Shown here one piece after another: positions 41,695 through 53,240 of a stretch of DNA of 64,000 nt. The translations under genes were made by a program, and so were the position numbers. The stretch lies in assembly GCF_029784165.1 (NCBI RefSeq), contig NC_073695.1:11073786-11137785 (forward strand), given 5' to 3'. Each line of letters begins with the position of its first letter. Within the stretch, counting starts at the first letter, position 1. The stretch is from Wyeomyia smithii (lineage: Eukaryota > Arthropoda > Insecta > Diptera > Culicidae). The notes under the pieces are model-generated. The model saw nothing but the letters and a program-made list of their open reading frames with translations, did no database searches and was not told the origin of the DNA.

Positions 41695-43071
41695 ATGGAC
41701 GACATGCAGGTGCAACTATTCCTGGATGTGGAAACAACTGGGGAAGAGATTGAGATCTCCCCCATCAATTCCCCTCTACCTTCCCCGCTACCTAGCCCCG
41801 TACCAAGGGTACCGGCAACACGGGTGAAAGCTTACCCAGATGCTTCGAAAGGTCCGTTCGTAGTTTACTTTAGGCCCATAAAGAAGCCTCTAAATATAAT
41901 TCAAATCGGCAAGGACCTGGCAAAACAGTTTTCGGACGTAACCGAAATTACAAAGGTTAGACCGAACAAACTGCGAGTTGTTGTGAGTAGCTTGAAGCAA
42001 GCAAACGCAAGCTAGCTACGAGCTCTTCACGAGAGAGTACCGCGTGTACATCCCTGCCAAGGACGTGGAGATCGACGGTGTGGTTACCGAAGGAAGCCTC
42101 ACGGTCGATGACATTTTGCGTCACGGGGTTGGCTGCTTCAAGAACCCCCTGATTCAAGATGTAAAGATACTGGATGTCAAGCAATTGCATTCAGTATCCA
42201 TCGAAGAAGGGAAGAAGAAATTCTTCCCTTCGGATTCTTCCGTGTAACATTCGCCGGATCCGCACTGCCGAACTACATCTCTTTGGACAGGGTTCGTCTG
42301 CCTGAACGCCTGTTCTTACCGCGGGTCATGCATTGTCAAAACTGCAAGCAGTGAGGTCATACAGCCACCTACTACTGCAACAAGGCACGCTGCAGCAAGT
42401 GCGGAGGCAATCATGCTGAGACCGCTTGCAGTGAGGATACTGAAAAGTGTCTTTACTGCGAGGGAACTCGGCATGACCTTTCGGCGTGTCCCGCGTACAA
42501 ACAGCGCGAGGAAAAAATAAAGCGTTCCCTCAAGGAACGATCAAAGCGCTCTTTCGCAGAAATGCTGAAGAGTGCTGAGCCACCCTCGACAGGAAACATC
42601 TTTTCCTTTTTGCCAACCGATGAGGGTACATCTGACGATCCCGTCGAAGGGTGTTCTTATGCCATGCCAGAAGGATCTAGGAAGAGGAGAGTGATCAACT
42701 CTCCTAATCTTTCTCGCAAAGGTCGCAAGATAACCCCTAGCGGAATGACCAATAAGCCAACACAAAAAGGAAGCGGTGAAGAAAAACCGAAGCAAGTACC
42801 TCCCGGTTTTAATTTTAAATCAAACCAGGAGTACCCACCGCTTCCTGGGGCACCAAAAACCCCTCGTGCACCCATTTCTCGATCAGAAGATAAAAAAGAA
42901 ACAGGGTTCATAGAATTTTCTGATATTGTGGACTGGATATTTAAAACATTCAACATACCAGATCCCCTACAAAATATTCTTCTTGCCCTTCTTCCTACAG
43001 TGAAAACCTTTTTGATGCAACTAGCAGCAACTTGGCCCCTCATTTCAGCTATCATATCTTTCGATGACTAA
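41695..43071 (+). pseudogene. LINE ORF1 (CCHC zinc-knuckle protein), broken
   Basis: It starts at ATG 41695 with KGPFVVYFRPIKKPLN and ITKVRPNKLRVVVSSLKQAN. A frameshift near 42005-42015 moves to the frame with EYRVYIPAKDVEIDG and VDDILRHGVGCFKNPL. A second frameshift, near 42236, restores a frame with RVTFAGSALPNYISLDRVRL. Three zinc knuckles follow: CQNCKQ-GH (with an in-frame TGA at 42352-42354), CSKCGGNHAETAC and CLYCEGTRHDLSAC. The C terminus (from about 42560) is intact and ends in a hydrophobic stretch ILLALLPTVKTFLMQLA. Nucleic-acid-binding ORF1 of I/jockey-type LINEs. Confidence 0.75.
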
Positions 43072-46000
43072 TACGGCGAAAGAGGTTAGGAATTTTATCA
43101 CTGTATTACAGTGGAATTGCAGAAGTATCATCCCCAAATTCGATCTATTTTCTCATTTAATAAATACATACAATTGTGACGCATTTGCGCTCTGTGAAAC
43201 CTTTCTCAATTCAAACGATCAACTCAATTTCCACGATTTTAACATTATTCGTCGAGATCGAGACTCACACGGAGGAGGGGTACTTTTAGGGATTAAAAGG
43301 TGCTATTCCTTCTTCCGAATCGACCTCCCCTCGATCTCGAATATTGAAGTCGTTGCCATTCAAACGAATATGAATGGAAAAGACCTATGCCTTGTTTCGT
43401 TATATATGCCTCCATCCGCGCGGATTGAACAGAAGCATCTCACTGATATAGCAGAGTTGCTTCCCGCGCCTTTTTTGATATTGGGAGATTTTAATTCTCA
43501 CTGTTCGCTATGGGGGTCGCTGTACGACGACAACCGATCTTCTTTAATCTGTAACTTGATCGACGACTTCAATATGACAGTTTTGAATACTGGGGAAGCG
43601 ACACGTGTACCTAATCCTCCAGCACGTGAAAGCGTGCTTGACCTATCCCTTTGCTCGACATCACTAGCGTTAGATTGCCGGTGGAAAGTAATCAACGATC
43701 CCCACGGTAGTGATCATCTTCCAATCGTTATATCAATTGCTAATGGTTCAACTCCCCCGAACCCAATCAATATTTCCTACGACCTTACACGTAATATTGA
43801 TTGGAAGTGTTATGAGTCTATTATAGCGCAATCTATCGAGACTCACGAGGAACTTCCTCCGGAGGAAGAATACGCGTTCTTAGCTGGCTTGATAATCGAC
43901 GCCGCGACTCAAGCTCAGACGAAACCGATACCCGGGGTAACGATTAGACAGCGCCCTCCCAACGAATGGTGGGACAAAGAGTGCTCTGAGCTGTACGCGC
44001 GAAGGTCCGCGGCGTATAAGGACTACCGGGAGTACGGCACTGTCAACCTGCTTCGAAAGTACGAGGCACTGGGCAGGCAGATGAAGAGCTTAGTAAAGGC
44101 GAAAAAACGCGGGTACTGGCGGCGGTTCGTAAACGCGTTGTCGAGGGAAACAGCGATGAGCACTCTTTGGGATACCGCCAGGCGCATGCGGAACCGTGAC
44201 GTTTCGAATGAAAGCGAGGAGTATTCAGATCGCTGGATACTCGATTTTGCCAAAAAGGTCTGTCCAGACTCTGTACCGGAACAGAAAACCTTTCACGACG
44301 CGTTATTAGTAACTACGGAAGAGCCTCCATATTCGATGTTGGAATTTTCAATGGCTCTCCTGTCGTGCAACAATAAGGCTCCAGGGTTAGATAGAATAAA
44401 ATTCAACCTGTTGAAGAATCTACCCGACTCTGCAAAAAGACGCTTGTTGAATTTGTTCAACAAGTTTCTTGAGCTAAATATTGTTCCGCATGACTGGAGG
44501 GAGGTAAAAGTCATTGCTATTCGGAAACCCGGGAAACCTGCCTCTGATCACAATTCATATAGGCCGATTGCGATGCTCTCTTGCCTCCGGAAATTAATGG
44601 AGAAAATGATCCTCTTACGGTTAGACAAATGGGTCGAAACAAACGGTTTACTTTCCGATACTCAATTTGGCTTTCGCCGGGGCAAAGGGACGAACGATTG
44701 CCTAGCGTTGCTTTCTACTGAAATTCAACTAGCCTTTGCTCAAAAAGAGCAAATGGCTTCTGCGTTCATGGATATTAAGGGGGCTTTTGACTCTGTCTCT
44801 GTAGAAGTTTTAAGCGCGAAACTTCATTCGCAGGGACTTTCACTAAATCTGAATAACTTTTTGCTCAATTTGTTATCAGAAAAGCATATGTATTTCTCAC
44901 ATGGCGATTCGACAACTTCCCGAATTAGTTACATGGGCCTTCCCCAGGGCTCATGTTTAAGTCCTCTCTTATATAATTTTTACGTCAATGACATCGATGA
45001 ATGTCTTGCAAATTCATGCACGCTAAGGCAACTTGCAGACGATAGCGTTGTATCCATTACTGGTAGCGAGGCTAGCGATCTGCAAGGACCATTGCAAGAT
45101 ACCTTAGACAATTTGTCTGAATGGGCTCTTAAGCTGGGTATCGAATTCTCTCCGGAGAAAACTGAGCTGGTCGTTTTTTCTAGGAAGCATAATCCAGCTC
45201 AGCTGCAGCTCCTACTAACGGGTAAAACGATCTCTCAGGTTTTAGTCGCTAAATATCTCGGGGTCTGGTTCGACTCTAAATGCACCTGGGCTTGTCATAT
45301 TAGGTATCTGGCACAAAAATGCCAACAGAGGATTAATTTTCTTCGTACGATTACCGGAACCTGGTGGGGAGCCCACCCAGGAGACCTTCTTAGGCTTTAC
45401 CAAACAACGATATTGTCTGTAATTGAGTACGGGTGTTTCTGCTTCCGCTCCGCAAGAAACACACATTTGATCAACTTGGAACGAATACAGTATCGTTGTT
45501 TGCGTATTGCCTTAGGTTGCATGCAGTCGACCCATACGATGAGTCTCGAAGTGCTAGCGGGTATTCTTCCGTTGAAACATCGTTTTTGGAATCTCTCTTA
45601 CCGGTTGCTAATTCGATGCACAGTTATGAACCCATTAGTAATTGAAAATTTCGAGAGGTTGGTCGACCTTCAATCTCAATCCAGATTTATGACTTTATAT
45701 TTTGACTATATGGCTCAAGATATTAATCCTTCTTCATACGATTCCTCCAATGTCGCACTTTTAGCTACTTCTAATAATGCTATATTCTTCGACACCACCA
45801 TGAAACAAGACATTTCTGGTATCCCGGATCAATTGCGACCCCAAGAGATCCCTAAGATTTTTTCCAATAAGTTTAAACATGTTAGTTATGATAAAAGCTT
45901 TTACACTGACGGATCTAATCTAGATGAGTCCACTGGCTTCGGTGTTTTCCACGAAAATTTTACCGCCTCCTACAAACTCGATGCTCCTGCTTCCGTGTAC

Positions 46001-46747
46001 GTCGCAGAGCTTGCTGCCATTCAGTACTCTCTTGGGATCATCGAAACCCTGCCCATAGACCACTACTTCATCTTCACAGACAGTCTCAAAGCCATTGAGG
46101 CTCTGCGATCGATGAAGACTGTGAAGCACACCCCGTATTTCCTGGGGAAAATACGGCGGTTTTTAAGTGCTTTAACAGATAAAAATTACCGGGTTACCTT
46201 AGCGTGGGTCCCTTCTCATTGTTCCATTCCTGGCAATGAATAGGCTGACGCTTTAGCTTAGGTGGGTGCTATTGACGGCGATATTTATGAAAGACCAATT
46301 GCTTATGATGAATTTTATAGCATTTTGCGTCAGAGAACACTCAACAGTTGGCAATCATCATGGAACTCAGATGAACTGGGACGGTGGCTACATTCCATTT
46401 TTCCTAAGGTATCGACGAAAGCATGGTTCAAGGGGTTGGATGTAGGTCGGGACTTCATTCGCGTGATGTCCAGACTTATGTTCAATCACTATACGTTAAA
46501 CACGCATCACTTTCGTATAGGGCTTGTAGACAGTAATCACTGCGTTTGTGGCGATGGCTACCATGACATCGAGCATGTTGTTTGGTCGTGTACCGAATAC
46601 TGTGGTGTTAGGTCTGAGCTTATAGATTCCCTTCGGGCCCGAGGAAAACAACCGAACGTACCCGTTAGAGACATTCTGGGAAGCGGTGATCTCCAGTACA
46701 TGACACAGCTATACGTGTTCATAAAACACGCTGGTATTAAAATATGA
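43064..46747 (+). pseudogene. LINE ORF2: endonuclease, reverse transcriptase, RNase H (two nonsense codons)
   Basis: Frame open from ATG 43064 to TAG 46241-46243, 1,059 codons. EN motifs: LQWNCRSI, LCETFL, LGDFNSHCSLWG, GSDHLPIVI. RT motifs: APGLDRIKFNLLKN, VIAIRKPGKPASDH, YRPIAMLSCLRKLMEK, QFGFRRGKGTND, AFMDIKGAFDSV, GLPQGSCLSPLLYNFYVND and LADDSVV. RNase H motifs: FYTDGSNLDES, YVAELAAIQYS, FIFTDSLKAIEAL and WVPSHCSIPGNE. Two TAG codons (46241-46243 and 46259-46261), both at positions where AAG Lys is likely, break the end of RNase H. The same frame then runs to 46747 through DIYERPIAYDEF and the Cys/His motif HCVCGDGYHDIEHVVWSC. Otherwise intact and probably recent. Confidence 0.85.
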
Positions 46748-47686
46748 AACTCTTCTATTTATTTGTTAGATTACCATTCCCGCTACACGCTGAAAGAAGA
46801 TGATACACTAAGCTGGAGACACTCAAACGAAGACTCGGCATCTTTATGTTCACGCAGACACCTCAGTCCAAACTGCTCAAATAGAACATCACTGCTTAGC
46901 CATGTACAAATAAATAAATCGTATAACTCAATATAGTTAAAATCAAAATTGTAACTCCCCTCCTCTCACCTTAAATCCCCACTAGCTCGTAGTCGGCCGC
47001 GAGAATAAAGAAAAGGCCTCCCTCTTTTTCCTGCTAATTTAGAATTTAAAAAAAATGTACTTGGCTCAGTTAAACATAAATTGTATCGTGCCGTGTCAAA
47101 TAAACTATTTAAAAACAAAAAAAACCCTCAAAATGATATATGATCAATGTGATGTATAGTCTTGATGTTTGCAGCAACATTATATATCGATACCATGACG
47201 AAGGACATAAAGATGGCGCACCAGTCGAAAAACGTGGACGTTAAATCCGTTCAAAAGCTCTTCAAGATGCTGTCAAACGTGATGTTATGCTTTACTCGCC
47301 AACCACCTCACATTACCGCAGGGAACATGCGCCACATGTCCTATATTTACCATCGGATCTTTCTGCACAAAAAATGTTTGACTCGTTCAACGAGCGCCAA
47401 TTAAAGAGAAAGGAGGACACTTGCAGCTATAGTTTTTACTGTAGGATGCTGAGGGAGATGAACATCAGATTTACTCAACTTGGCCATGAAGAGTGTGAGT
47501 GCTGCCATGCTCAGAACATTCACAAGAAGCAAACAATTCATTGCATTGATGCAACCAACAGCATACCTGGAAAAGAGTCTGCTTCAAGTGTGATTACTTA
47601 CGACATATGTTTGCGTTAGAATGATCATATGACACGGGCTATTTCGGGACGTGAGGAGTACGATAGTGATCGAACGAATTCGACTA

Positions 47687-50600
47687 GGGTAAATGATCTA
47701 ATAGTTGTGGTAGCACCAATAGTTGCGGTATCTCATGAATAATCATTGTTTGAACTGATTAGAAATTAGTTCTTTATACTACAGGTTCATGAAACTAACA
47801 CATAACACATGGTGAAATATGTTACTATAACAATAAACTCCAAAAAATATTTATAATATTGATAAATACCGTATTTTTCAAAAACGTACCCAGAAGGCAC
47901 CAAATACTATTCAATTCCTTATTTTTTCCACGAAGTTTTTAAGAGTTGTTTCTGATTGTAGTATGATTTCTATTCGTCTAATTGTTTCTACATATAATAA
48001 ACTAACATAGTAACCATTTCACAGGTGAAATTCGATGATTTAATATCATATTGTTGATAAAATGGTTCCTCCACTATTGGATCAGAAGATACACTATGCT
48101 CCTATAGTTGCGTTATGTTTCGCATTTCTGGTTGCACTGTGTTAAACGTAGCACCCTCTGACTTCATAAACGTCAAAAACGTCCTCCGCGTTGCACTTTC
48201 GTTTGTTGTTTGTAGTGGATTGAAGCAGTGTTTTTTTTCGGCCTTTCCTGCTTTAAATCGTGCTCTTAAAAGTAAGTTATATAAATTTACTTGATTATTC
48301 TGCATAATTGATTACAAATACATCATTACAGGATGGAATTTCATAATAGCCGCGAACCCCAAAAGAAAAAACCAGCTCGCCAGTGCTACTGTGAAAATGA
48401 CGTGCAGCGAAGTCTTCTCAGCATCAAGGAAGGAAAACAAACTGCTTACGGGGCTGCAATATCGTCTGGCATTCCGGAATCGACTTTAAGGTATCGGTTA
48501 AGCGCCAAATGGACAAAGAAGACACGAAAAGGTCCCCAAACGGTGTTGTCGGAGGAGGAGGAGTTGAAACTTGTTGGATGGATCAAAAACATGCAACGAA
48601 AGGGTTTTCCGATTATAAGGGAAACTCTGAAATCAAAAATAAATCGTTTTTCAATTCTTATCCACGACCAAATCCCTTCTGCAACAATGTTCCTGGTAAG
48701 TTGCGTGATGCTTTTGTTTATAACTTAACTCAAAATATTGTGATTTTGAACTTTAGGTCGGAAATGGTTCCAGAGTTTTCTCAAGAGGCATAAAACCCTC
48801 ACTATACGAACGCCAGAGGCTGTCTCCTCAGCGAGTGCCAAGGTAAGCGAGGTCAACATTCGGGGCTGGTTTCACGACTTTTAAACATATGCGATAGAGC
48901 ACGGAACTGCGCACATTCTTCAGGATCTGTCAAGGATTTGGAATGGAGACGAGACATGCTTCTACCTAAACCCAAAAAATAAAGCTGTGTTGGCTATTCG
49001 TGGGAGCCACAATGTTTACGAAGTAGAACATGCCAGCAGACGGCTTAGTTGTGCCTCCAGACGTCATCTTGCCTTTGGAAAGAATTCGCTCGGACTTGTT
49101 GCGAAAATTTCCGGCCGAGTGGGGTATTGGAAAAAGTGCTAAAGGATGGATGGATGCCAACAATTTCGAATTGTACATTCGGAAGGTATTTTACCCCTTC
49201 CTTTTGAAGACGGGAGTAACTCTTCCTGTGTATTATTTTGTCGACGGGCATTCATCGCATATGGCAGCAGATGTAGCTGATTCGTGTTGCGAGTTAGGAA
49301 TAATTCTAGTCGGTTATATCCTAACACAACTAGGATTACACAGCCCGCTGACGCAGATAAGCACAATAGAAATGTTCTTACATTAGATGACTTCAGACAT
49401 CATCGTATCTGGATTCAAAACCTGCGGATATCCGTTCGACCCGGCCAGGTTCACCCACTCCAGCAATGAGAAAACTAAATACCTGGATGAATCATCGGTG
49501 CACCCTTTCAAAAATGCGACTATCATCGATTCATTTCTTACGGAGCCGGAAATCTTGCATACGTCAGGTAATTTTAGAATAATGCTTGCTTTCTGTTTAT
49601 TAAAACTAATCCATATATTTTTATATGTCCCCAGTAACCTTTCAGTCACCTAATCATAAAAATTGCAAACGTAAATTCTACCCTGTCCTTACTGCTGGTG
49701 AACGCCTAGAGGAGATTCGCCGAATCGAGGAGGAGAAGGAGAAAAAGATTCAAGAGAGAAAAGAAAAGCCAGAGATACGCGCTGCAAAAAAGGTGGAAAT
49801 AGAAAAGCTGAAGGCAGCATCACGCGAAATACGAGCTGAGAAGAAAGTTGAACGGGAAAAACTAAAGGAAGAAACACGGTTGCTGATGAGGCAAAAATCA
49901 GAAAAAAGAGCGAAGAAGAAACTTGAGGCTGAGAAACTAAAAGACAAGTAAAGTGAACAAAACGTCAGCAAGCTGCCATTAGAAAACAGGAGCGCGAAAA
50001 TCTACGAAAAAATGAGAATTTTAATAATTGTTAATGGCATGACATAAATACACGATTTATATAACATATTAACGTTCATTATTAAAGTTATACATGTTGA
50101 ATTTATTACTCCCCTCTCTCTCCTGAATTGCTACATAAATGCTTTAAGTAAAATCACTTAAATGATGCTTACTCACAGTTTGTGTTTTTATTTTTTATTT
50201 TTTTAAGGAGTCATCAACAGTGCGTTAGTGTGAAACAGTTGAAAAACTAACTGACTTTAAGTAAATACTAACGTTGAATTTGTAGGTGCAAACGTGGCAC
50301 GGAGCAGAAGTTATAGACTTAATTTTTATTCCATTAATGTCTTTTTTTGTTAATTAGGATAAAGATAATTATTTTAGGCTCCTCGCAACACCTTCATCGT
50401 GGGACAATTTTTTAAATGGACCCAAAGTATTTGATATGTTACATATACCTTTGGCAGGGCATTATATAACTGACCATATCTAATAATTCGAGTATCTGTA
50501 CATGAATCGATATGACACAATATAATATCTATCAACACAGTCCAAAACCACTTTAATCAAGCTAAATATGTTTATTCAATAAATTTAAAGCGAATGTTTA

Positions 50601-50862
50601 TCACACACCGTAACTATAGGAACACCCGTTCGCAACTATAGGAACTCTACCGCAACTATTGGAACAAAACCTTGCAGCATATTTTCTTGAATTTTGAGCC
50701 TCAAAGAGTATTTGATGTAAATTTCAGGGTGCAAAACTATTAAGTAGAACCCATTTCAACAGCAAATGGGGAAATATTCCAGCTAGACTTGTTTTTATGA
50801 GCGAAAAATGGCCAAATATGCAAAATTCTCGCTTAGCTCCTCCACTATTGGAGCGTTTACCC
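47687..50862 (+). mobile_element. complete pogo-like DNA transposon
   Basis: It is flanked by TA on both sides (47685-47686, 50863-50864), the target duplication of Tc1/mariner/pogo elements. Termini are GGGTAAATGATCTAATAGT (left) and the inverse of the right end, GGGTAAACGCTCCAATAGT. Eight subterminal copies of an AACTATTGG / CCAATAGTT-like motif lie in the outer regions, four on each side: 47698, 47716, 48071, 48101 and 50609, 50631, 50651, 50842. These could be transposase-binding sites (inference). The element is 3,176 bp and contains one transposase gene, now broken. Confidence 0.85.
48333..49951 (+). pseudogene. pogo-family transposase, broken
   Basis: N-terminal HTH: YCENDVQRSLLSIKEGKQT, AAISSGIPESTLRYRLS, then the CENP-B-like GPQTVLSEEEELKLVGWIKN. 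After a frame change near 48640 comes NPFCNNVPG with a donor (G|GTAAGT, intron 48696-48756, acceptor CTTTAG), then KWFQSFLKRHKTLTIRTPEA. A TAA lies near 48883, then RIWNGDETCFYLNPK (first catalytic Asp), PPDVILPLERIRSDLLRKF, GWMDANNF, YFVDGHSSH (second Asp), and after another shift YPNTTRITQPAD (third Asp, about 35 residues on). A deletion precedes SGFKTCGYPFDP. The C-terminal part (49625-49951) is a charged coiled-coil of Glu/Lys/Arg. Multiple lesions: not functional. Confidence 0.8.
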
Positions 50863-50950
50863 TATCAGAGGATCGGTTTCTCGGTTGACCTACAGAAGGT
50901 ATTTTTTTGAAATTGTCTTTGATTACATTTTCTAACTGATTTCAACTTAG

Positions 50951-51813
50951 GTGGTCCAGCTACCAAGAATGGAATCGTTTAAAGGGCTCATCTTTTGCAA
51001 AAGGATAATTGCTTTTAACGAGACATTTGCCCCACTGGGTGGGTCACAGAATGGTCCCGTACACGCATTCCTGTGGAATGATACGATTGCTGGACGAAAA
51101 GCCAACAACGTAGCAAGTGTTTTCTATAAATTTATACATGCTATCGGTTACAAGCCTATCATTGTGTTGTGGCTTGATAACTGTACGGGTCAAAACAAAA
51201 ACTGGGACTTGTTGGTTTTGTTGGCTTTGTTGATAAACTCTTCGAGCATACAGACAATTGAGATTCACCTAAAATTCCTTGAACCCGGACACACTTATAT
51301 GTCTGCAGATGCGTTCTACGCATCCGCAGAGCGAACGATGCGATATGTCCCGCGAGGAGAAGTTTATAATTATCCGCATTTCGCAGATTGTGTAAGAAGT
51401 TCTGGAGGTGACGTGAAACCCCACGTTTTTTTAATGGAACCTTCCGATTTTTTTGAATGTTTTGTAAAATTTAAGCAATCAGTGCTTAACGGATTAACCG
51501 ATAGGCCCAAACTTGCGGGCATCGAGCATGTAAAATTAGAGGATCACATAACAAGCTGTATTCTTATAAATATAACGAGGGCTTCAAAGACCTCAAATTG
51601 CTCACAAAAAAGCAATTCAATGAATGTACAAAACCATCATTTTCTTTACACAATCAACTGAAACGTCAATCGGATGCCATAGGCATTCAAAAATCAAAAA
51701 AAGACATGATCATCAAAAAGGTGCTGCCTCTGATGCCGGATGAGAAACGTGAATATTGGATCAGTTTAAAGGAGACTGAAGATTCTATGACGGGGAATAG
51801 AATGTTAGAATGA
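50951..51813 (+). pseudogene. DUF7869-like transposase, exon 3 (catalytic part)
   Basis: The acceptor CAACTTAG (ends 50950) joins FSVDLQK to VVQLPRMESFKGLIFCKRI in frame, across a 52-nt intron (50899-50950). It continues AFNETFAPLGG, VHAFLWNDTIAGRKANNVAS, VLWLDNCTGQNKNWDLL (likely second Asp), LKFLEPGHTYMSADAFYASA (likely third acid) and YNYPHFADCVRSSGG. Near 51565 the frame shifts. The next frame carries LLTKKQFNECTKPS, KKDMIIKKVLPLMPDEKREY and ends at 51813. The spaced acids resemble an RNase H-fold DDE transposase core. I recognise the family only as uncharacterised/DUF7869-like; catalytic assignments are inference. Confidence 0.6.
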
Positions 51814-52169
51814 AATAATATTCAAAAATAAATAATCACTACTCAGACTGAAATACTTTGTGTCCTAAATTTAATAAATTGTAATGTGATACGATGATTT
51901 ACCCAATTCTAAAATCCTATATCATTTACAGAATAATATACTGTTTTTTCCGAACGAATGCATCTTATATGGAGTAACGCCAATTTTTGCAACCAAATGG
52001 CAGTTACTCCAAAACGTTTTTTCGATATTTCTCAAATGTTCCAGAACAAAGAGGGTTTTTTTTTCGTTCGCAGCGTATGCATCTCGAAGTTAGGAAGCCG
52101 AATCAGCAAAAAAACGCATTTTGGTCAGTTTGGCTCTTACGTCAACTATGCTAACAGGGGCAGTCTAGT

Positions 52170-52420
52170 GTTAACCTTTTCTATAGTGGACCACGCGGCA
52201 GATTAACTTAGTTCTTCTCAAAATAAATCGGAATTTGTAAATAGTTCTTTTGATTCTGATGCAGATCAGCTGAACAAGATGTTTCCCGCTGGATTTTTTC
52301 TAAAAATCTGGCGGGTGGTCTAAAGGTTTTTTACCCTAACCGTTTTAGATTCATTTTGGAATCATGGGAAAATCTATAGTAAACCACCCGCCAGATTAAT
52401 TTAATTCATAAGAAAATTCG
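52170..52420. repeat. short repeats with a CCACCCGCCAGATTAA motif
   Basis: CTATAGTGGACCACGCGGCAG (near 52184) has a direct relative CTATAGTAAACCACCCGCCAG (near 52374). An inverted relative, CTGGCGGGTGGTC (52308-52320), lies between, so the segment can fold back. The class is unknown. Confidence 0.45.
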
Positions 52421-52665
52421 AGGGATTTTCAGAAAACTTCCATCAGAAAACATCTTATGTGCATCACAAACATTTATCAATTCCGATTTAACAGTCTCTC
52501 CCGAGTCGAGGCTCGAAACTACGACGACGGGCTTGTTGGGCCACCATCGTACCTCGAGACCAACTGAAAGGTTCATTTTAGTATTATCGAGGAATTATTC
52601 TATTAATTATTTCACAATATCTTTTGTTTATTAGAGAATTCCTTCAGATTGTGAAATCGATGCTT

Positions 52666-53240
52666 AATACGGGAGTCGCTTCACGGTGAAATATATTTCA
52701 CTCTCACGGTCACTTCACTTTTTCAGACCTATTCCCGATTCTACTTAAAGTTAGGTGACAAAAATTAGCTTCGCGACAGTGCAGTGAATTTGAGAATAGA
52801 ACAAGTGAAGTTTGGAAGTTTCTTAGCTCAATAATTTCTAAGTACCAGAAAAAAAAATTTCCCAGATTTTTTTCCGAGATAACACTAGATCTCGACGTTT
52901 CATGCATTCCTAAGACGAACACTATGTGAAATCATTGTGAAAGGGTACTTTCAAAATGGTCGCGGAATAATTTCACGCAAACCCAGATAACCCAGATTTC
53001 ACGGCAGGTGTCACTTTGTGATGTTTTTCTCACTTAACCCTCTAGTGCCCAATGCCGCCATTTGGCGGGCTTCAGTCGAAGTTCTGAAAAGCTTCAATGA
53101 ATACTTAAAAAGTGTTTATAATGGTTCATAGTAATTTTACCGAAGCCCGTCTAGAAATTAACTTGGGCAGGGTTAAGTGAGTTCCGTAATAGAGCTGTTT
53201 TCACTTCACTCTGATTTTACCGTGAAGTGACTCCCGTAAT
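52666..53240. mobile_element. MITE with ACGGGAGTC termini, containing a second MITE
   Basis: TACGGGAGTCGCTTCACGGT (from 52668) is mirrored at 53220-53239 (inverse TTACGGGAGTCACTTCACGG). The arms share further GTGAAGTGA-type blocks. It is interrupted at 53034-53176 by a TTAA-flanked element. Confidence 0.6.
53034..53176. mobile_element. piggyBac-like MITE
   Basis: Both ends are TTAA followed by CCCT: left TTAACCCTCTAGTGCCCAA, right (inverse) TTAACCCTGCCCAAG. Internal GCGGGCTTC and GAAGCCCG are also inverted. TTAA duplication and a CCCT start are the signature of piggyBac-type elements. Non-coding, about 140 bp. Confidence 0.65.

Larger units (their letters stand above)
41563..47125 (+). mobile_element. 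I-clade-like LINE inside the transposase intron
   Basis: ORF1 with zinc knuckles (41695-43071), ORF2 with EN, RT and RNase H (43064-46747, overlapping ORF1 by 8 nt), a 3' UTR and an A-rich end with AATAAA-like motifs and a final ATTTAAAAACAAAAAAAA (about 47105-47125). The I-clade assignment rests on the RNase H domain after RT and on the ORF1 type. The 5' end is uncertain: it may extend left across the ATT array to about 36680. No target duplication was identified. It lies between a splice donor and acceptor of the surrounding transposase gene. Confidence 0.75.
47175..50898 (+). pseudogene. DUF7869-like transposase, exon 2 (interrupted by pogo insertion)
   Basis: The acceptor TTTGCAG (ends 47174) rejoins exon 1 in frame, giving YRYHDEGHKDGAPVEKRGR. 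After one TAA (47242-47244) the same frame runs through LQDAVKRDVMLYS, SHYRREHAPHVLYLPSDLSA, KMFDSFNERQLK, YCRMLREMNIRF and HEECECCHAQ. A TAG follows at 47617-47619, then ISGREEYDSDRTNS at 47640-47684, where the pogo element begins. Beyond it (50865-50898) the sequence resumes with FSVDLQK, holding the likely first catalytic Asp, and a donor (CAGAAG|GTATTT). At least one frame change lies between the two parts. The S-HY-R...YLPSDLS signature is characteristic of the family. Confidence 0.6.

Noticed and set aside
49284..49469. Separate small gene in the pogo element
   Set aside because: It is the frame-shifted continuation of the transposase (YPNTTRITQPAD).
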